Positions 11,401 through 22,159 of a DNA stretch of 64,000 nt are shown here, piece after piece. The DNA lies in contig MU405244.1 in NCBI GenBank assembly GCA_022836615.1, positions 186,001 to 250,000 of the forward strand. Reading direction: 5' to 3'. Made by a program: the position numbers and the translations under genes. Numbering within the stretch: position 1 is the first letter of the stretch; each line of letters starts with the position of its first letter. Origin of the DNA: Annulohypoxylon bovei var. microspora (lineage: Eukaryota > Ascomycota > Sordariomycetes > Xylariales > Hypoxylaceae). The notes beneath the pieces were generated by a model. It was not told the DNA's origin, made no database searches, and worked only from the letters and a program-made list of their open reading frames with translations.

Positions 11401-13350
11401 AGATGGTTCCCATCGGTCGGTTTTTGGGAAAAGTTAGAGCCAAGGATATTTCGGGAAGAGGGGAACCCTTCTAATTCTAACGGGAGATCCGGGGTGTGAA
11501 GTAAGGGGGCCATCGTCCCGCGAACTCCGTCGAACTCGGTGTAGACATCCGTCATGATAAAGGAGGGATACTTCCACCTTCTACCTTTATGATAGATATC
11601 TCGCTCCATACGCCTTGATAACAATCCGGTTTCAACTCCGGAAACGATATGACTCATCTTCTCCCTCGAGCTAACTTACGAGAGGGACACCGCACAAGAC
11701 TAGACACACTCACGTACGCACAGGGGTTACAATTCACTGCAGTGCAGACACCCGGGCAAGAAAAGGATAGCCGCAGCTAGACCGCCCACGGCAGGTCCGC
11801 ACGACGGCCGAACACCACACGCAACCAGCCAGCCAGAAAAGGCACATAACGAAATCCACACTTGGCTCTCCAGGCTTTTCCACGCTGTCGGGACTCCGTT
11901 CGTCCCTGGCTGTTGGGCGCCGAACTGAGAGCCCCTATGGCCTAAGACACGTCGGGTCATACAACTGAGGGAAAAAAGGCAATCGCTTTCTGGGAGCTGC
12001 GTGTCTCTCGCGTCTCCATCTCGTTGGACCAACTCCTCCAATCCTTTACCACTGCGCAGACAACACACGCGCACACAGATCTTCTCACCCTCGTCCCGAC
12101 CGGTTGCTCGTACCGAAGAAAAAAGGAATCACGGTTCTTTTTGCATGTCTGCCGTGTGACACACCACAAGCGAGCGCCTCTTGGACCCAAGACCAAGTCC
12201 TCGGTAGCTGTCAACCAGTTCTCTGGTCCGGAAGATCCCTGGTGCTGTTTTATTTTAATTATTACCATATTTTCGAGACATATACATATCTATCTTCATC
12301 CAAGAGCACCTTTCAAATCCAGGAAGGAATTGCGCCCATTGTCAGATTTTAGTCGGATGATAAACATCCGCGTGGCTGAAGAGGCCCATCTCCCTTGCAG
12401 ACTAGGCGGCAAATCTGCTGACCTCTTTATAAGGGGGAAGGCGAAGAAAAGGGTTTCTAGGTACGCAGAATCCGGCTTCATAGCTTGTGTTGCTAGAACT
12501 GGTAGACTTCTACATGATATATCTTAAAAGATAGGAAGAAGTCATATAGGAATCTAAGAAAGGGGACACCAAGAGACAACCACTATAGGAGAAGAACAAA
12601 CCCAAAGATTGTCAAAGGGAAAAAAAGAGGCTAACGTCACTCTTTGTCGACTAGATCATCTTGGGTTCATCTTATTCGTCTCGTCTTCAAATTTACGACA
12701 TCTGTCTCACGCTATGAACGCCTTGCAGATGTGATACAGATTGATAGTCGGAGCCTACTATTCCTTCTCCTTTTTAAGCTAAGCCTAAGATTCACTTACA
12801 CGGCATTGACATCAAATTGGCCTGTGATGGTTGTTGAATCTTTAGACAGAGGCTTTAAGATTTATACACTTCGGTGACCGAGAATCGACTCCCAGTTGTC
12901 ACATTCGCTTGGCTTGTGGGTTGGACACCAGAGCATTGGCATTCTTAATTGTCTATAATTCGTTCGTCTATTTCAGTCGTCTGGACGTTACTGTTCCCGC
13001 TGTTCTCACTTCTTACTCGCATATTCGTATTGACCCTGGTGGCTTGCTTTGTTTCCACTCCGTTCTTCAAACTTCATCGACGCCACCAATGACAAACCGA
13101 CCATCACAAACATTGCCGTCGCCGTCCTCATCTCATAAAAATGGTCAGGCTTAGGTTGGCTACTTGGCTCCACCCCACCTCTCCCACTCCTCATCCTGTA
13201 AATACAGACTACATAAAACAAAACATCAGGCCCACAACTGAAATACCAACAACCTCACTTGAGGAAAAGAAACGTCATCTCCAAAAATACCAGATAGACG
13301 AATTTGGTAGTAATATCGCTCAAAAAAAGAAGGGCACTACGCTTCCCACA
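8428..13350. other. 4.9-kb spacer, no supported gene
   Basis: No ORF here has a recognisable domain or a convincing splice pattern. A pentanucleotide run (CATAT/ATCAT) lies at about 9049-9074. GGTAGGTACC-like motifs cluster at about 8970-9300, 10040-10170 and 11180-11200. The stretch 11.7-12.3 kb is less AT-rich and has overlapping ORFs on both strands, but none resembles a protein I know. The last few hundred bases before 13351 are probably the promoter and 5' UTR of the O-methyltransferase gene. Confidence 0.5.
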
Positions 13351-14947
13351 ATGGCGCCTTCTAAGATGATCACGCTTGCGCAGAAGATCAGCGCGGAGAC
13401 CGAAAAGGTCGAGGCGTACTTCAACGAGAATGGCCTACAGGCTCCCAGCTTCGACGTGGACGCATCAAGCGACTTTCCTGAGATGCCAGATGACATTTCT
13501 CGAAGCCGCCGAGAAATCATCCACGCAACGAAGGAACTTCAAGATCTCATGGTTGGTCCTCGAGAATCTGTCCGATGGATGGCATGGGATGTAAGTGAAA
13601 CATTCGAGACAAATCTATAGTTTTTTCTCCGCTCTTCCTGTCTCATCACTCCAGTGTTAGAGACATCAAGCTGACATGATGACACATTAGTTCATGGGCA
13701 CACAAAGCTTGCAGCTCATTAACCATTATGGGATTGGTATGTTTCCTAACTCAGCGAAGCCGATACATCAGACACTAACAATATACACCAGCTAAGCTCG
13801 TTCCTCTCAATGGATCCATCACGCTGTCGCAGCTACAGAGCAAGACCACCCTTGACCCTATCAATCTTGCGCGTCTCCTGCGCCATGCTATGACGAACCA
13901 TCTCTTCCAGGAGCCCAAGCCAGGAGTGATCGCACACACGGCAGCTTCTCGACTTCTAGTTGAGGATCAGACCCTTCAGGCTTGGGTCGCCTTCAACACT
14001 GAAGATGTTTACCCAGGATCCGCACACGTCATCGATGCATTGAAGAAGTATCCTAGCGCCACTAACCTCACGCAGACCGGTTTCAATTTCGCCTTCAACA
14101 CGGTCGACGAGGAACCTATGTTCGTAACCATCGGTAAGGACCCCAAGCGTGCCCAGCGTATGGCGCAGGCCATGATGAGCCTTACCGGAGGAGAAGGGTA
14201 CGAGTTGTCGTATCTCTCGAACGGTTGCGACTTCACGGATGTGGACGCTCGTGGCGGAAGTTTCGTGGACTTGGGTGGCAGTCATGGTTTCGTATGTGTG
14301 CATCTTGCGAAGCAATACGGCAACATGAAGTTCGTGGTCCAGGACCTGGCCAACACCATCGACAGCGCGCCTCAGCCTATCTGCGCCGACGCTAGGATCG
14401 CTAAGCGCATCCGCTTCCAGGTGCACGACTTTTTTAAGGAGCAGCCTGTCCACGGAGCCGATGTGTACTACTTCCGCTGGATCATGCACAACTACTCGAC
14501 GCCGTACGCCGTGCAAATACTACGAAGCCTGATCCCCGCCCTGAAGCCCGGTGCCCGCATCATCATCAACGACCTGTGCCTCAGCGAGCCAGGCGTCGAG
14601 AATCCATGGGACGAACGTCTTATGAGGAGCATGGACCTCGTTATGATGACTCTTCTGAATGCGCAGGAGCGCGAGGAGGGCGGCTTCCGACAACTATTCA
14701 AGATGGCTGGAGACGGTTTCGTCTTCAAGGTGAGTTCTTCTTAACTTTCTTTTAACTAATACGCGTGTACGACTGGAGAGACGGTATGAGATGAGAATAC
14801 AAAACCTGATATTCTAACTATTCATTGCAGGGCGTTACTAGACCCAAAGGTTGTCGCATGAGCATCATCGAGGCAGTATGGAAGCCAGACGAACTCGACG
14901 AGCCGTCGATGATAGCAAGCCAGCCCGAACAGCTTGCCTTCGTCTAG
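13351..14947 (+). CDS. COMT-type O-methyltransferase
   Basis: Four exons, 13351-13590, 13691-13736, 13792-14729 and 14831-14947, give 446 residues. Donors are GTAAGT, GTATGT and GTGAGT; acceptors are TTAG, CCAG and GCAG; frame is kept throughout. Early residues form the helical/winged-helix part typical of fungal O-methyltransferases (for example NHYGIAKLVPLNGSITLSQL). The SAM site is FVDLGGSHGF at about 253-262, followed by VVQDLANTI. RWIMHNYS at about 325-332 puts His328 where the catalytic base of COMT-like enzymes sits, and LKPGARIIINDL follows. Such enzymes methylate phenolic hydroxyls of secondary metabolites; this substrate is unknown. Motif I has Ser-His where VDVGGGxG is usual. ATG 13351 has a good context (CACAATGGCG). 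An upstream in-frame ATG at 13141 would add about 70 low-quality residues. Confidence 0.9.
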
Positions 14948-16350
14948 AGGCAGCTAACGAGCACACAATCATGAACATACGAGGACTGTTCATTTTGAGG
15001 CACATGGGCGGGTGGTACTACTAGTCTGCGAGAAAAAAACGGTACTTTACTTAGAGAGTTGATATACCGCAAGAAGTTCTGTGCATAGGACAAACGGTGG
15101 TTTACTTGCTGATAGGAGAATGTCGCTGTTGTCGATGCATAGCCGGGGGGGAAAAGTTGCGGAGTTTTTTTTTTCCTTTTTATTGCCCCAGTCGCCTGAG
15201 CCTGATACCCTAACCCCCTTTTACCCCCTGCGAATGACTGGATGGACGATGTTACGAGTAATGACGGAAAAGGGGGAGGGTCTAATGAGGGCAAAATGGT
15301 ATGACGGCGTTGACCACGATTCACGAAGAATGTATGATTAAAAAGAGGCCTCTACACAAGTCTGTTAATACGATTTTCGTCACAAGATAGGTAAATTTTT
15401 CTTGGCGTGTTATTCTTAGGTAGCTATAACACACGTAGGTATTATCACGAGGGACTCCAGCTGTCAATTCGGCCCATCGCTCCTCGGAACATCAGTGTCG
15501 TCGCCAGGTACGAACGATCCATTACCACGATCTAAGGCTAGAGGCGGAGCTACGACGACGGAGTTTCAAAGGACTCATTCGCTCAGAGATGGGGAGGCTC
15601 TTGGAACCGAAGGCTAGCCAGGCATCTCAGTGGCACACGGTAGGTAAAATACTAAGCGAGCTCTCGGAGAAGATATAGAAGCGTTCCATCCGGCGCTTTC
15701 TCGGACGGGGCTAGGCATCGTAGACTTTTTTAAAAGCAGGGTTATATCGAGCGGATAGAGCCTTGGCGGCTTCTCCAAACACCCCATATCTAACATGCCC
15801 TCAAATGTGGGGAGTTGGGGAGCTCCCCCATATCAAGAATTGATCTCGCGCCTCCACAACCTTCAAGACGATCTCCGGGGCAGCACCGCATACAGTCTAG
15901 GTCCTTATGCATAACATCGGTGTAATAATCTGGGGTCGTCCTCCACAGCGCGAGTCCAGAGCCGACGAACGACCGGAGCTATGCGGCTTCATTTTAGACG
16001 CATGTCCTTTTTTCCCTCCGAATGAGCTGCGCAGCGTAGTAGCAGAGAAGTAGAGCTCTTGATAGACTCGGCGGTATATGACGAAATATAGTGGCGGTAG
16101 TTATAGGATTAACCACATGCTCCTCTATCAATCTCCGTCATCTTCATGATGAGCTTCGGTCCTTCTCATGCTCTCGCCGCAATGTAGCCGGAGCGAGGAC
16201 TTTGTTGAAGAGTATATAGAGGCGGTTCGTCCGGCTACAAGTTGACGTGATGAAGTTTGAAGATCATCCACAAGATCCTCACTGCCAAGGTTCACGATCA
16301 CTGCCAACTCTTCAATCGTTTAATCAGTCTCATCCACTCGTTACTACAAA
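14948..16350. other. Spacer upstream of the LPMO gene
   Basis: No gene seen. The first part is the 3' flank of the O-methyltransferase and has poly-purine and poly-pyrimidine runs around 15150-15230. The last part is the LPMO promoter with a TATA-like element. Confidence 0.55.
16213..16218 (+). promoter_or_regulatory. TATA-like box of the AA13 LPMO gene
   Basis: TATATA lies 138 bases before the LPMO start codon, in a reasonable position for a fungal core promoter with a leader of about 100 bases. No perfect CGG-N8-CGG site, as bound by starch regulators of the AmyR type, was found in the 450 bases upstream by eye. Confidence 0.4.
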
Positions 16351-17633
16351 ATGAGGGCAGTCTCCGCGTTAGCAGGCATCGGCCTTGCCACTCTTGTGCA
16401 AGGTCACGGATACATGACTATCCCTTCAAGCCGCACTCGCCTTGGACACGAGGTATGCGGTCCCGCTTTGATGAGTTTCCCTCTAATCGAACTTGATGCT
16501 AATTCATATCTCAGGCCGGTACTGGTTCGTACAATAGCCGTATTTCCGATCAAGTATGATTCACAAACTAACAGAATACACGGAAAGATACGTGCCCAGA
16601 ATGTACCATTCTCGAACCAGTGACAGCTTGGCCGGACTTGGATGAGGCGGTGGTAGGCAGGAGCGGACCTTGTGGATACAACGCTCGTGTGAGCGTTGAC
16701 TACAACCAGCCGGGAGCATCCTGGGGCAACAGCACGGTGGCGACGTACGCGCCGGGAGACACCATCGACGTGCAGTGGTGCGTGGACCATAACGGCGACC
16801 ACGGCGGCATGTTCACGTACCGCATCTGCCAGAACCAGACCTTGGTCGACAAGTTCCTGGACGCCAGCTACCTCCCCACCGACGACGAGAAGGAGGCGGC
16901 GGAGCTGTGTTTCGAGGAGGGCCTGCTGCCCTGCACTGACGTGAGCGGACAGACCTGCGGCTACAACGCCGACTGCACCTCGGACCAGGCGTGCTACCGC
17001 AACGACTGGTTCACCTGCGAGGGCTTCAACTCGGGCACCAGGTGCCAGGGAGTAGACAATTCCGCGCTAGGCGCGTGCTACACAAGCATCGCGGGCGGGT
17101 ACACGGTGACCAAGAAGATCAAGATCCCGGACTACGCGAGCGAGCACACGCTCCTCTCGTTCAAGTGGAACTCCTTCCAGACGGCGCAGGTGTACCTCTC
17201 GTGCGCGGACATCGCGATCTCCGGCGGCGGCGGCAGCAACCCGTCCTCGACCTCCACCCAGACCAGTGTGTCTACTCCGACGACCAGCACGGCCGCGTGC
17301 GCCGCCTCCGCCAGCGGGAGCACAGTTGCGCTGACCTTCAACCAGGACGTCGTGACGAGCTACGGCGACACGATTAAGATCGTGGGGTCCATCTCCGCGC
17401 TCGGCAGCTGGGACGTCAGCAAGGCGCCCGCCCTCTCGGCCTCCCAGTACACCTCCGCCAACCCGCTGTGGAGCGTCACGCTGAGCCTGGCCGCCGGCAC
17501 CACCTTCGAGTACAAGTTCGTCAAGGTCTCGAGCTCCGGCACCGTCACGTGGGAGAGCGACCCCAACCGCTCTTACACCGTGCCGAGCTCGTGCTCGCTA
17601 ACCGCCCAGGACGTCGCGAGCACATGGCGGTAG
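16351..17633 (+). CDS. AA13 starch-active lytic polysaccharide monooxygenase with CBM20
   Basis: This is a secreted copper enzyme that oxidatively cleaves starch. Exons 16351-16452, 16515-16524 and 16588-17633 give 385 residues. The 18-residue signal peptide MRAVSALAGIGLATLVQG precedes His19, which becomes the N-terminal histidine (mature HGYMTIPSSRTRLG). Mature His91 in NGDHGGMFTY and Tyr222 in AQVYLSCADI complete the expected histidine brace and axial tyrosine. Conserved blocks include GPCGYNARVSVDYNQP, SGQTCGYN, YRNDWFTC and KKIKIPDY. After a Ser/Thr-rich linker (about residues 253-278 of the precursor) comes a C-terminal CBM20 starch-binding domain (SWDVSKAPALSA, FEYKFVKV, WESDPNRSY). The family is small and ascomycete-restricted. 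The second exon is only 10 nt, but it is needed to restore the conserved EAG-DTCPEC stretch. The enzyme probably acts with amylases; an electron donor is needed. Confidence 0.93.
16515..16524 (+). other. 10-nt microexon of the AA13 LPMO gene
   Basis: The microexon has CTCAG before it and GTTCGT after it. Exon 1 ends on a complete codon (Glu) at 16452, and exon 3 begins at 16588 after AAAG in a phase that needs one leading base. Only an exon of 3n+1 bases can join them. These ten bases give Ala-Gly-Thr plus the first base of Asp, producing EAGTDTCPECTILEP, which matches the AA13 family pattern. The flanking introns are 62 and 63 bp, and the second has a CTAAC branch site. Confidence 0.75.
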
Positions 17634-18284
17634 TTAGTGTGATGTTTAGTTCGTTTCGTGTGACGGTTCGACTTGTGTTCGAATCGGATTTGATACATGG
17701 AAATATGGGAATTTTTTGTCTTTGGTAGATAGATATTAATGTGTATATGGATTTTTGGGATATCTCTTAGTTGCATATATGATGGGTTGATGAATAAATG
17801 AAATTACATGCGCCATGATCAGATAGTGATCGCCGTCTTGTTTGTGTCATGATTCATGATTCTTTAAACGATTTGATCAATTTACACTTAAAATATGAAG
17901 CTTAGGACCTCCAGCTAGTCTACCTAGATAATCACCATTTACGAGTTTGAGAACATGGTAGATACCATAGACACCTTAAAGAATATGGAAGTGTCATCGA
18001 ACGAACCCCTACAAATGCCGGCGATTTTCTAAATTATAAACGGTATCCAGGCTTCTGCATTCGTCATCGCCTGGGGATAGACTGGACTGGAACCGGTCGA
18101 ATACGTTTTGATGACGGAAAACTCTGTCATTTAAACAAGTCATTGATGCTATGATAGACAAGTCAATTGATGCGATTAATACCAATCGAATTCGCGCGAT
18201 TCCCTCCATTACCATCACCATGGATAGCTTTTCCTTGGCAAAACTTACGGAATCGAAATTGTATCGTTTGCCCGAGTATCACCA
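17634..18284. other. Spacer between the LPMO and HHE genes
   Basis: 3' flank of the LPMO and promoter of the hemerythrin-like gene. No gene or notable structure seen. Confidence 0.55.
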
Positions 18285-19051
18285 ATGCTACGACAATCTC
18301 TCAGAGTTCTCACGGCCCGGTCAATATCTATACCGGTAGCTCATACAAAGCTATGGCGACCGTATTCCAACTCAGCCAAGTCCGCCATTCAACCAGGCAG
18401 CATTTCAGAAGCGATCCACCAGGATCATCGGCAAATTGAGAAGTATCACGACAAGATTGTCAACACGAATGACCATGACGTCCAGCGTCGATACCAAAAT
18501 GCCTTCGTATGGGAGCTCGCGAGACATACGATAGCCGAGGAGTTAGTTGTATATCCCTCAATAGAGACAGGTCTCAATGATGGCAAAGAGATGGCGGAGA
18601 AGGATCGTGCAGAACATCAGGTGGTACGTATGACAGATATACAGACATACCGATATATCCACAGCAAAGCTATACTAATAAGATATTTCCGACCCAGGCC
18701 AAAGAGCAGCTGTACACGTTCCAGAACCTAGAGCCCGGTGACAAATTCTTCATTCCCACATTGGAGGCTCTCATGAAAGATCTAAAGATACACATTAAAG
18801 AGGAAGAAGAGCACGACCTCGTCAAATTGGAAGAGGCGCTGCTGCCCTCGAGGTCGAGAACCCTAGCCGATCAGTTCGAGATGACGAAAGCGTTCACGCC
18901 CACCCGCAGTCATCCGGGTGCTCCCAATAAGCCTCCCTTCGAGACAGCGGTGGGGCTCATGACAGCGCCACTAGACAAGATTCGCGATATCTTCCGTTCT
19001 TGGCCCGATGAGTATAGCTCGGGACCGACTTCAGGAGGTCCTGCGAGATGA
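18285..19051 (+). CDS. Hemerythrin-like HHE domain protein
   Basis: Two exons, 18285-18623 and 18698-19051, give 230 residues. The 74-bp intron has a GTACGT donor and a CCCAG acceptor. Splicing converts a read-through tail into EHQVAKEQLYTFQ, the normal third helix of the domain. Metal-binding residues are visible in order: AIHQDHRQIEKYHD, ELARHTIAEELVVYP, DRAEHQVAKE and HIKEEEEHDLVKLEE, that is, the His/Glu set of a four-helix di-iron bundle. The first 40 residues are rich in Arg, Ser and Ala without acids (MLRQSLRVLTARSISIP), which suggests a mitochondrial presequence. Fungal HHE proteins are suspected of oxygen, NO or iron handling, but few are characterised. Confidence 0.87.
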
Positions 19052-19609
19052 TGCCGTGTTTGTTAAAGTACTCGTGAAATATTTCTGTGTATATTATTTA
19101 TATTTAACAATGATTGGTTCTAAGTTTTCTGGGTCAAGCAGAAACATTCCAGTGTCGCATAAGCCTCGTCTCTCCAGCCCTACATGTAGTACGTTAAGTT
19201 AAGGCTGCAATTCACATCGTCTCACAACATATATTACGTTTATAAATGGGTTTCTGGCATGAGATATCTCGTATTTCGCTTCCAAGTCTCTTACGAGACG
19301 TGATACGGAATGACTGGTTGGCTTCAATTTAGCCTATTGGATGACTGCAGACTGCATCCTCTAAATGTAGAGTCATTCTACGCCAAACATCGTGAATAGT
19401 CTGGTCTAGATCATTCAGTGCTACGTTCAGGACCAACGTTACGCAATTGTGGTAAGTTTCGCATCCTATTCTCGACTCTCGTCGTTGACGGTGTTCTAAG
19501 ACGTATTGCGGATTATAACACCCTAGGTATCTACCTATATATGATGGTATGCCTACCATGATCTCAGAAATCCTAACAGCACAGTGTCGAAGACCGCTAG
19601 AAGATCAAG
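19052..19609. other. Spacer before the secreted-protein gene
   Basis: No gene seen. Probable promoter of the small secreted protein lies in the second half. An ACCTA-rich motif is present at about 19525-19540. Confidence 0.5.
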
Positions 19610-20304
19610 ATGAGATATTACTATTCCACCCTTGCTCTTGCGAGCCTCTTCACCCTCGCCATCTCATCAAGGGAATACCGACGATCTGAGGGTGATATAG
19701 TGCCCCTAGAGCCATGGCAAGTCACAAGACTAAGCACATTCTCTCCCTCGGGACGTCCAGGCAGCAGCACACTCGCCCACCTGTGGGCCAACATCACGAA
19801 CCCTGGCTTCATTCCCGCCGGACCTGGGGCCACGTTTGATACAAGCAGCGCGAACTGTACGGTGGATTGGATTTATGCTAACGAATATCCGTACGGTCAT
19901 GTATTCGATTGTACCACGACGGGAGCTCAAGAACCATCGTCCTCGATCTCAAAGTGGACAATCGAGGTCTTGGAAGCGAATAGCACTTCGCCGTCAGCCA
20001 CCGAGAACATGAATGTCAGGTTTACACTCACGACCAACTTGACGGGAGACGGCGACGAGTATTACAAGGTTCTGGTTGGAACGCAGCACTTTCAGGTTGG
20101 GGATAATATGAGTGGAAGTTGTGGTGGGAGTGGTGTAGTGCGTAATATCTTTTTTTTCTTCCCCTTTCCTCTCCTATTTTCACCTTCACCCCTTCCTCGT
20201 TCACCTCAAGTTTATAACAGCTTTTACGGGCGCTCTCGGAAACTACGGATCCGCAAGTCGTCGTTCAAGATTCTCACCTAAGACATTGGGAGCGCAACTA
20301 CTGA
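19610..20304 (+). CDS. Small secreted glycoprotein of unknown function
   Basis: Exon 1 is 19610-20137 and exon 2 is probably 20221-20304, giving 203 residues. The first ORF alone would read into a poly-pyrimidine intron with a GTGCGT donor and a TAACAG acceptor; the 3' exon is the weaker part of the model. The N-terminus MRYYYSTLALASLFTLAIS is a signal peptide, followed by a dibasic site (YRR) that could be a Kex2-type cleavage. A mature block, VTRLSTFSPSGRPGSS, resembles a motif I have seen in fungal small secreted proteins. At least five Asn-X-Ser/Thr sequons are present (NIT, NCT, NST, NLT, NMS), with cysteines in NCT, DCT and SCGG. It could be a cell-wall or effector-like protein. Function is not known. 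Confidence 0.7.
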
Positions 20305-20763
20305 CTTTAAGGTCTACTTCAGTGCTCGTGGAGTTTGAAGGAGGATAGCGTCCCGGTATTGGTTCAGCCAACAATCGTAGCCTGTAAAATGGGCATGCCG
20401 ACTAGCTGTGTGTAATAAATAAGACTCGTTAGGTGCTGTCAGGTTGATTGGGATCACATTTTTAAAGTATAATTCGGAGAAGAATCTTTCAAAAATACAC
20501 CTATGTAGGTACCTACCTAGGTAAGTAACCGCAAATCTATCTTTTAGGTAAATATACAGAAGTAAACGAGGTTGCACCGCTTCTTAGTCATCTTAATACA
20601 CCCCGTAGTACGCCTCCCCCAAATCCACTCCGACGAAGATCCCGAGGTTGAGCTCGGCGCTGAACTTCTCCAATGGGTATTTCATATATAAAGCATAGGT
20701 CGTCCCACGTTCCACTGCACTATCTATCATTCACAGCATCATCTGACCTAGAACCAACCATTA
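20305..20763. other. Spacer between convergent genes
   Basis: Joint 3' region of the secreted protein and the monooxygenase. It contains a GTAGGTACCTACCTAGGTA stretch near 20503-20522. No gene seen. Confidence 0.6.
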
Positions 20764-22159
20764 TCATAGAGCGATCTTCTCCTCAGGAAGAGGCACCACA
20801 GGTAGACCCCAGACGATTTTAGGTTGGGCATTCTCACTGCTCCATGCCTGGTCGAACGCAATGCTCGACCACGCCGAAGCCTTTGATCCTCTCTCGATTA
20901 TCTCATCTTGATACTCTCCGAGCACCTTCTTGATCACATTAGTGTCGTTTGTCCGTATCTTCGCAAGAGCCTTTCCGAGTTTAAGCGCGTCGAGAAGGGC
21001 GTGGAATCCTCCTTCGCCTCGGACTATTAGTTGTAGTTAGTTAGTCATTCGCTTTCTTCTAGGGGTTGGATATAACTGCTTACACGAAGGCATAGCATGC
21101 GCAGAATCACCCATCAATGTGACCCTACCATGGGGCAGCTGGTCAGGGGTCATAGTCAGAGTCCAGAAGTGAATGGGTGGTTGTTTCATCCCTTCGGGCC
21201 CAGTCGCAACTACGATAGACCTTAGCTTTTCCGGTAGATGCTTGGTCTTCTCCAGTGCTGCCTCGTACAGCTCCTCTTTGCTAGCGGAGTACGGCCAGAA
21301 GTCCTTGCTTGTTGCTCCCTCATCACGCCAGAACATGTTGTAGTAGTATATTCCAGATTTTCCATCTTCGAGGGTCTCGCTCAAGCCAACGAAGAGGAAC
21401 GCTGGGGCATCGTCGTTCGGGCTCATGTCGACTAAGTAGCAGGAGTGTCCCATCGCTAGTTGCTCTTGCATCTCACGACCTCTCAGTATGGCCTCGCCGC
21501 TGATTGTTCCTTGGCGTGGCTTCCTAATTACATCTTCGCCTTTTAGGAGGTATTTACGAGCTATTAGGTACGTATGTCAGTACACTGGACCCCCGAATGA
21601 ACCAAAATACTGACTTGGGCTGTAAGGACCCTCCGCGCCGACAAGGATATCACCGGTAGCTGAAGTTCCGTCCTGAAAGTGTACCGTCACGGTATCGTTG
21701 CTTTCCTCGATGCGAACGCCATGCTTGCCGTATTGGATTGGCATGTTTGTCGCCAACCAATTCCGAAGGCGGGCTCGGTTGGCACGGATGAATTTCCCAC
21801 TGCCGTCATCACGCACACCAAGCTTCGTAGTGCGGTCATGTCTGTACCAAGCAAACTCGTAGTTGTGCTTCAGGGGGAGCAAGTGGTTTACGAAGTCGCG
21901 AGAAGGCAAATCATCCGGAACCGAGGCATCGAGCTCATCGAGTATGCTTGATACCAATTATTAGTTTTACCCCTGTCTCTTGGCCAGGTGACACTTACGT
22001 GTGGAGACCAATTGCCCATCCTTGAATTCGGATATCGTCGCTTGGGTCTCGCTCAAAGATCTCGAATGAGATGTTGTTCTTGCGTAGAGTCTGACCGAGC
22101 AATAAGCCACCTAGGCCAGCGCCTACGATCAGAATATGAGGGGAAGCTCCTTTCGCCAT
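20764..22159 (-). CDS. FAD-dependent monooxygenase (PHBH/salicylate hydroxylase-like)
   Basis: Four exons on the minus strand, 22159-21999, 21946-21615, 21560-21084 and 21023-20764, give 409 residues. The introns (52, 54 and 60 bp) have donors GTAAGT, GTCAGT and GTAAGC, and all keep the frame. The N-terminus has the dinucleotide-binding motif ILIVGAGLGG (GxGxxG, about residues 13-18). Then come RANRARLRNWL, the DG-type motif GDILVGAEGPYSPTR (about 152-166) and the FAD-ribityl motif GDSAHAMPSFRGEGG (about 315-329). These mark a group A flavin monooxygenase using NAD(P)H and O2 to hydroxylate or epoxidise a small aromatic or polyketide-like substrate. The DG motif reads GAEG instead of the usual GADG. 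Substrate is unknown. ATG 22159 (MAKGASPHIL) fits best; an upstream in-frame ATG adds 13 hydrophobic residues. Confidence 0.9.

Noticed and set aside
12024..12527. 167-residue ORF upstream of the O-methyltransferase
   Set aside because: No recognisable domain, and equally long ORFs lie on the other strand.
13141..13350. Upstream in-frame extension of the O-methyltransferase
   Set aside because: Low-complexity translation without family similarity; ATG 13351 has a better context and fits the usual N-terminus.
16351..16623. Unspliced 90-residue version of the LPMO start
   Set aside because: Reads through two introns and loses the family motif; the spliced model restores it.
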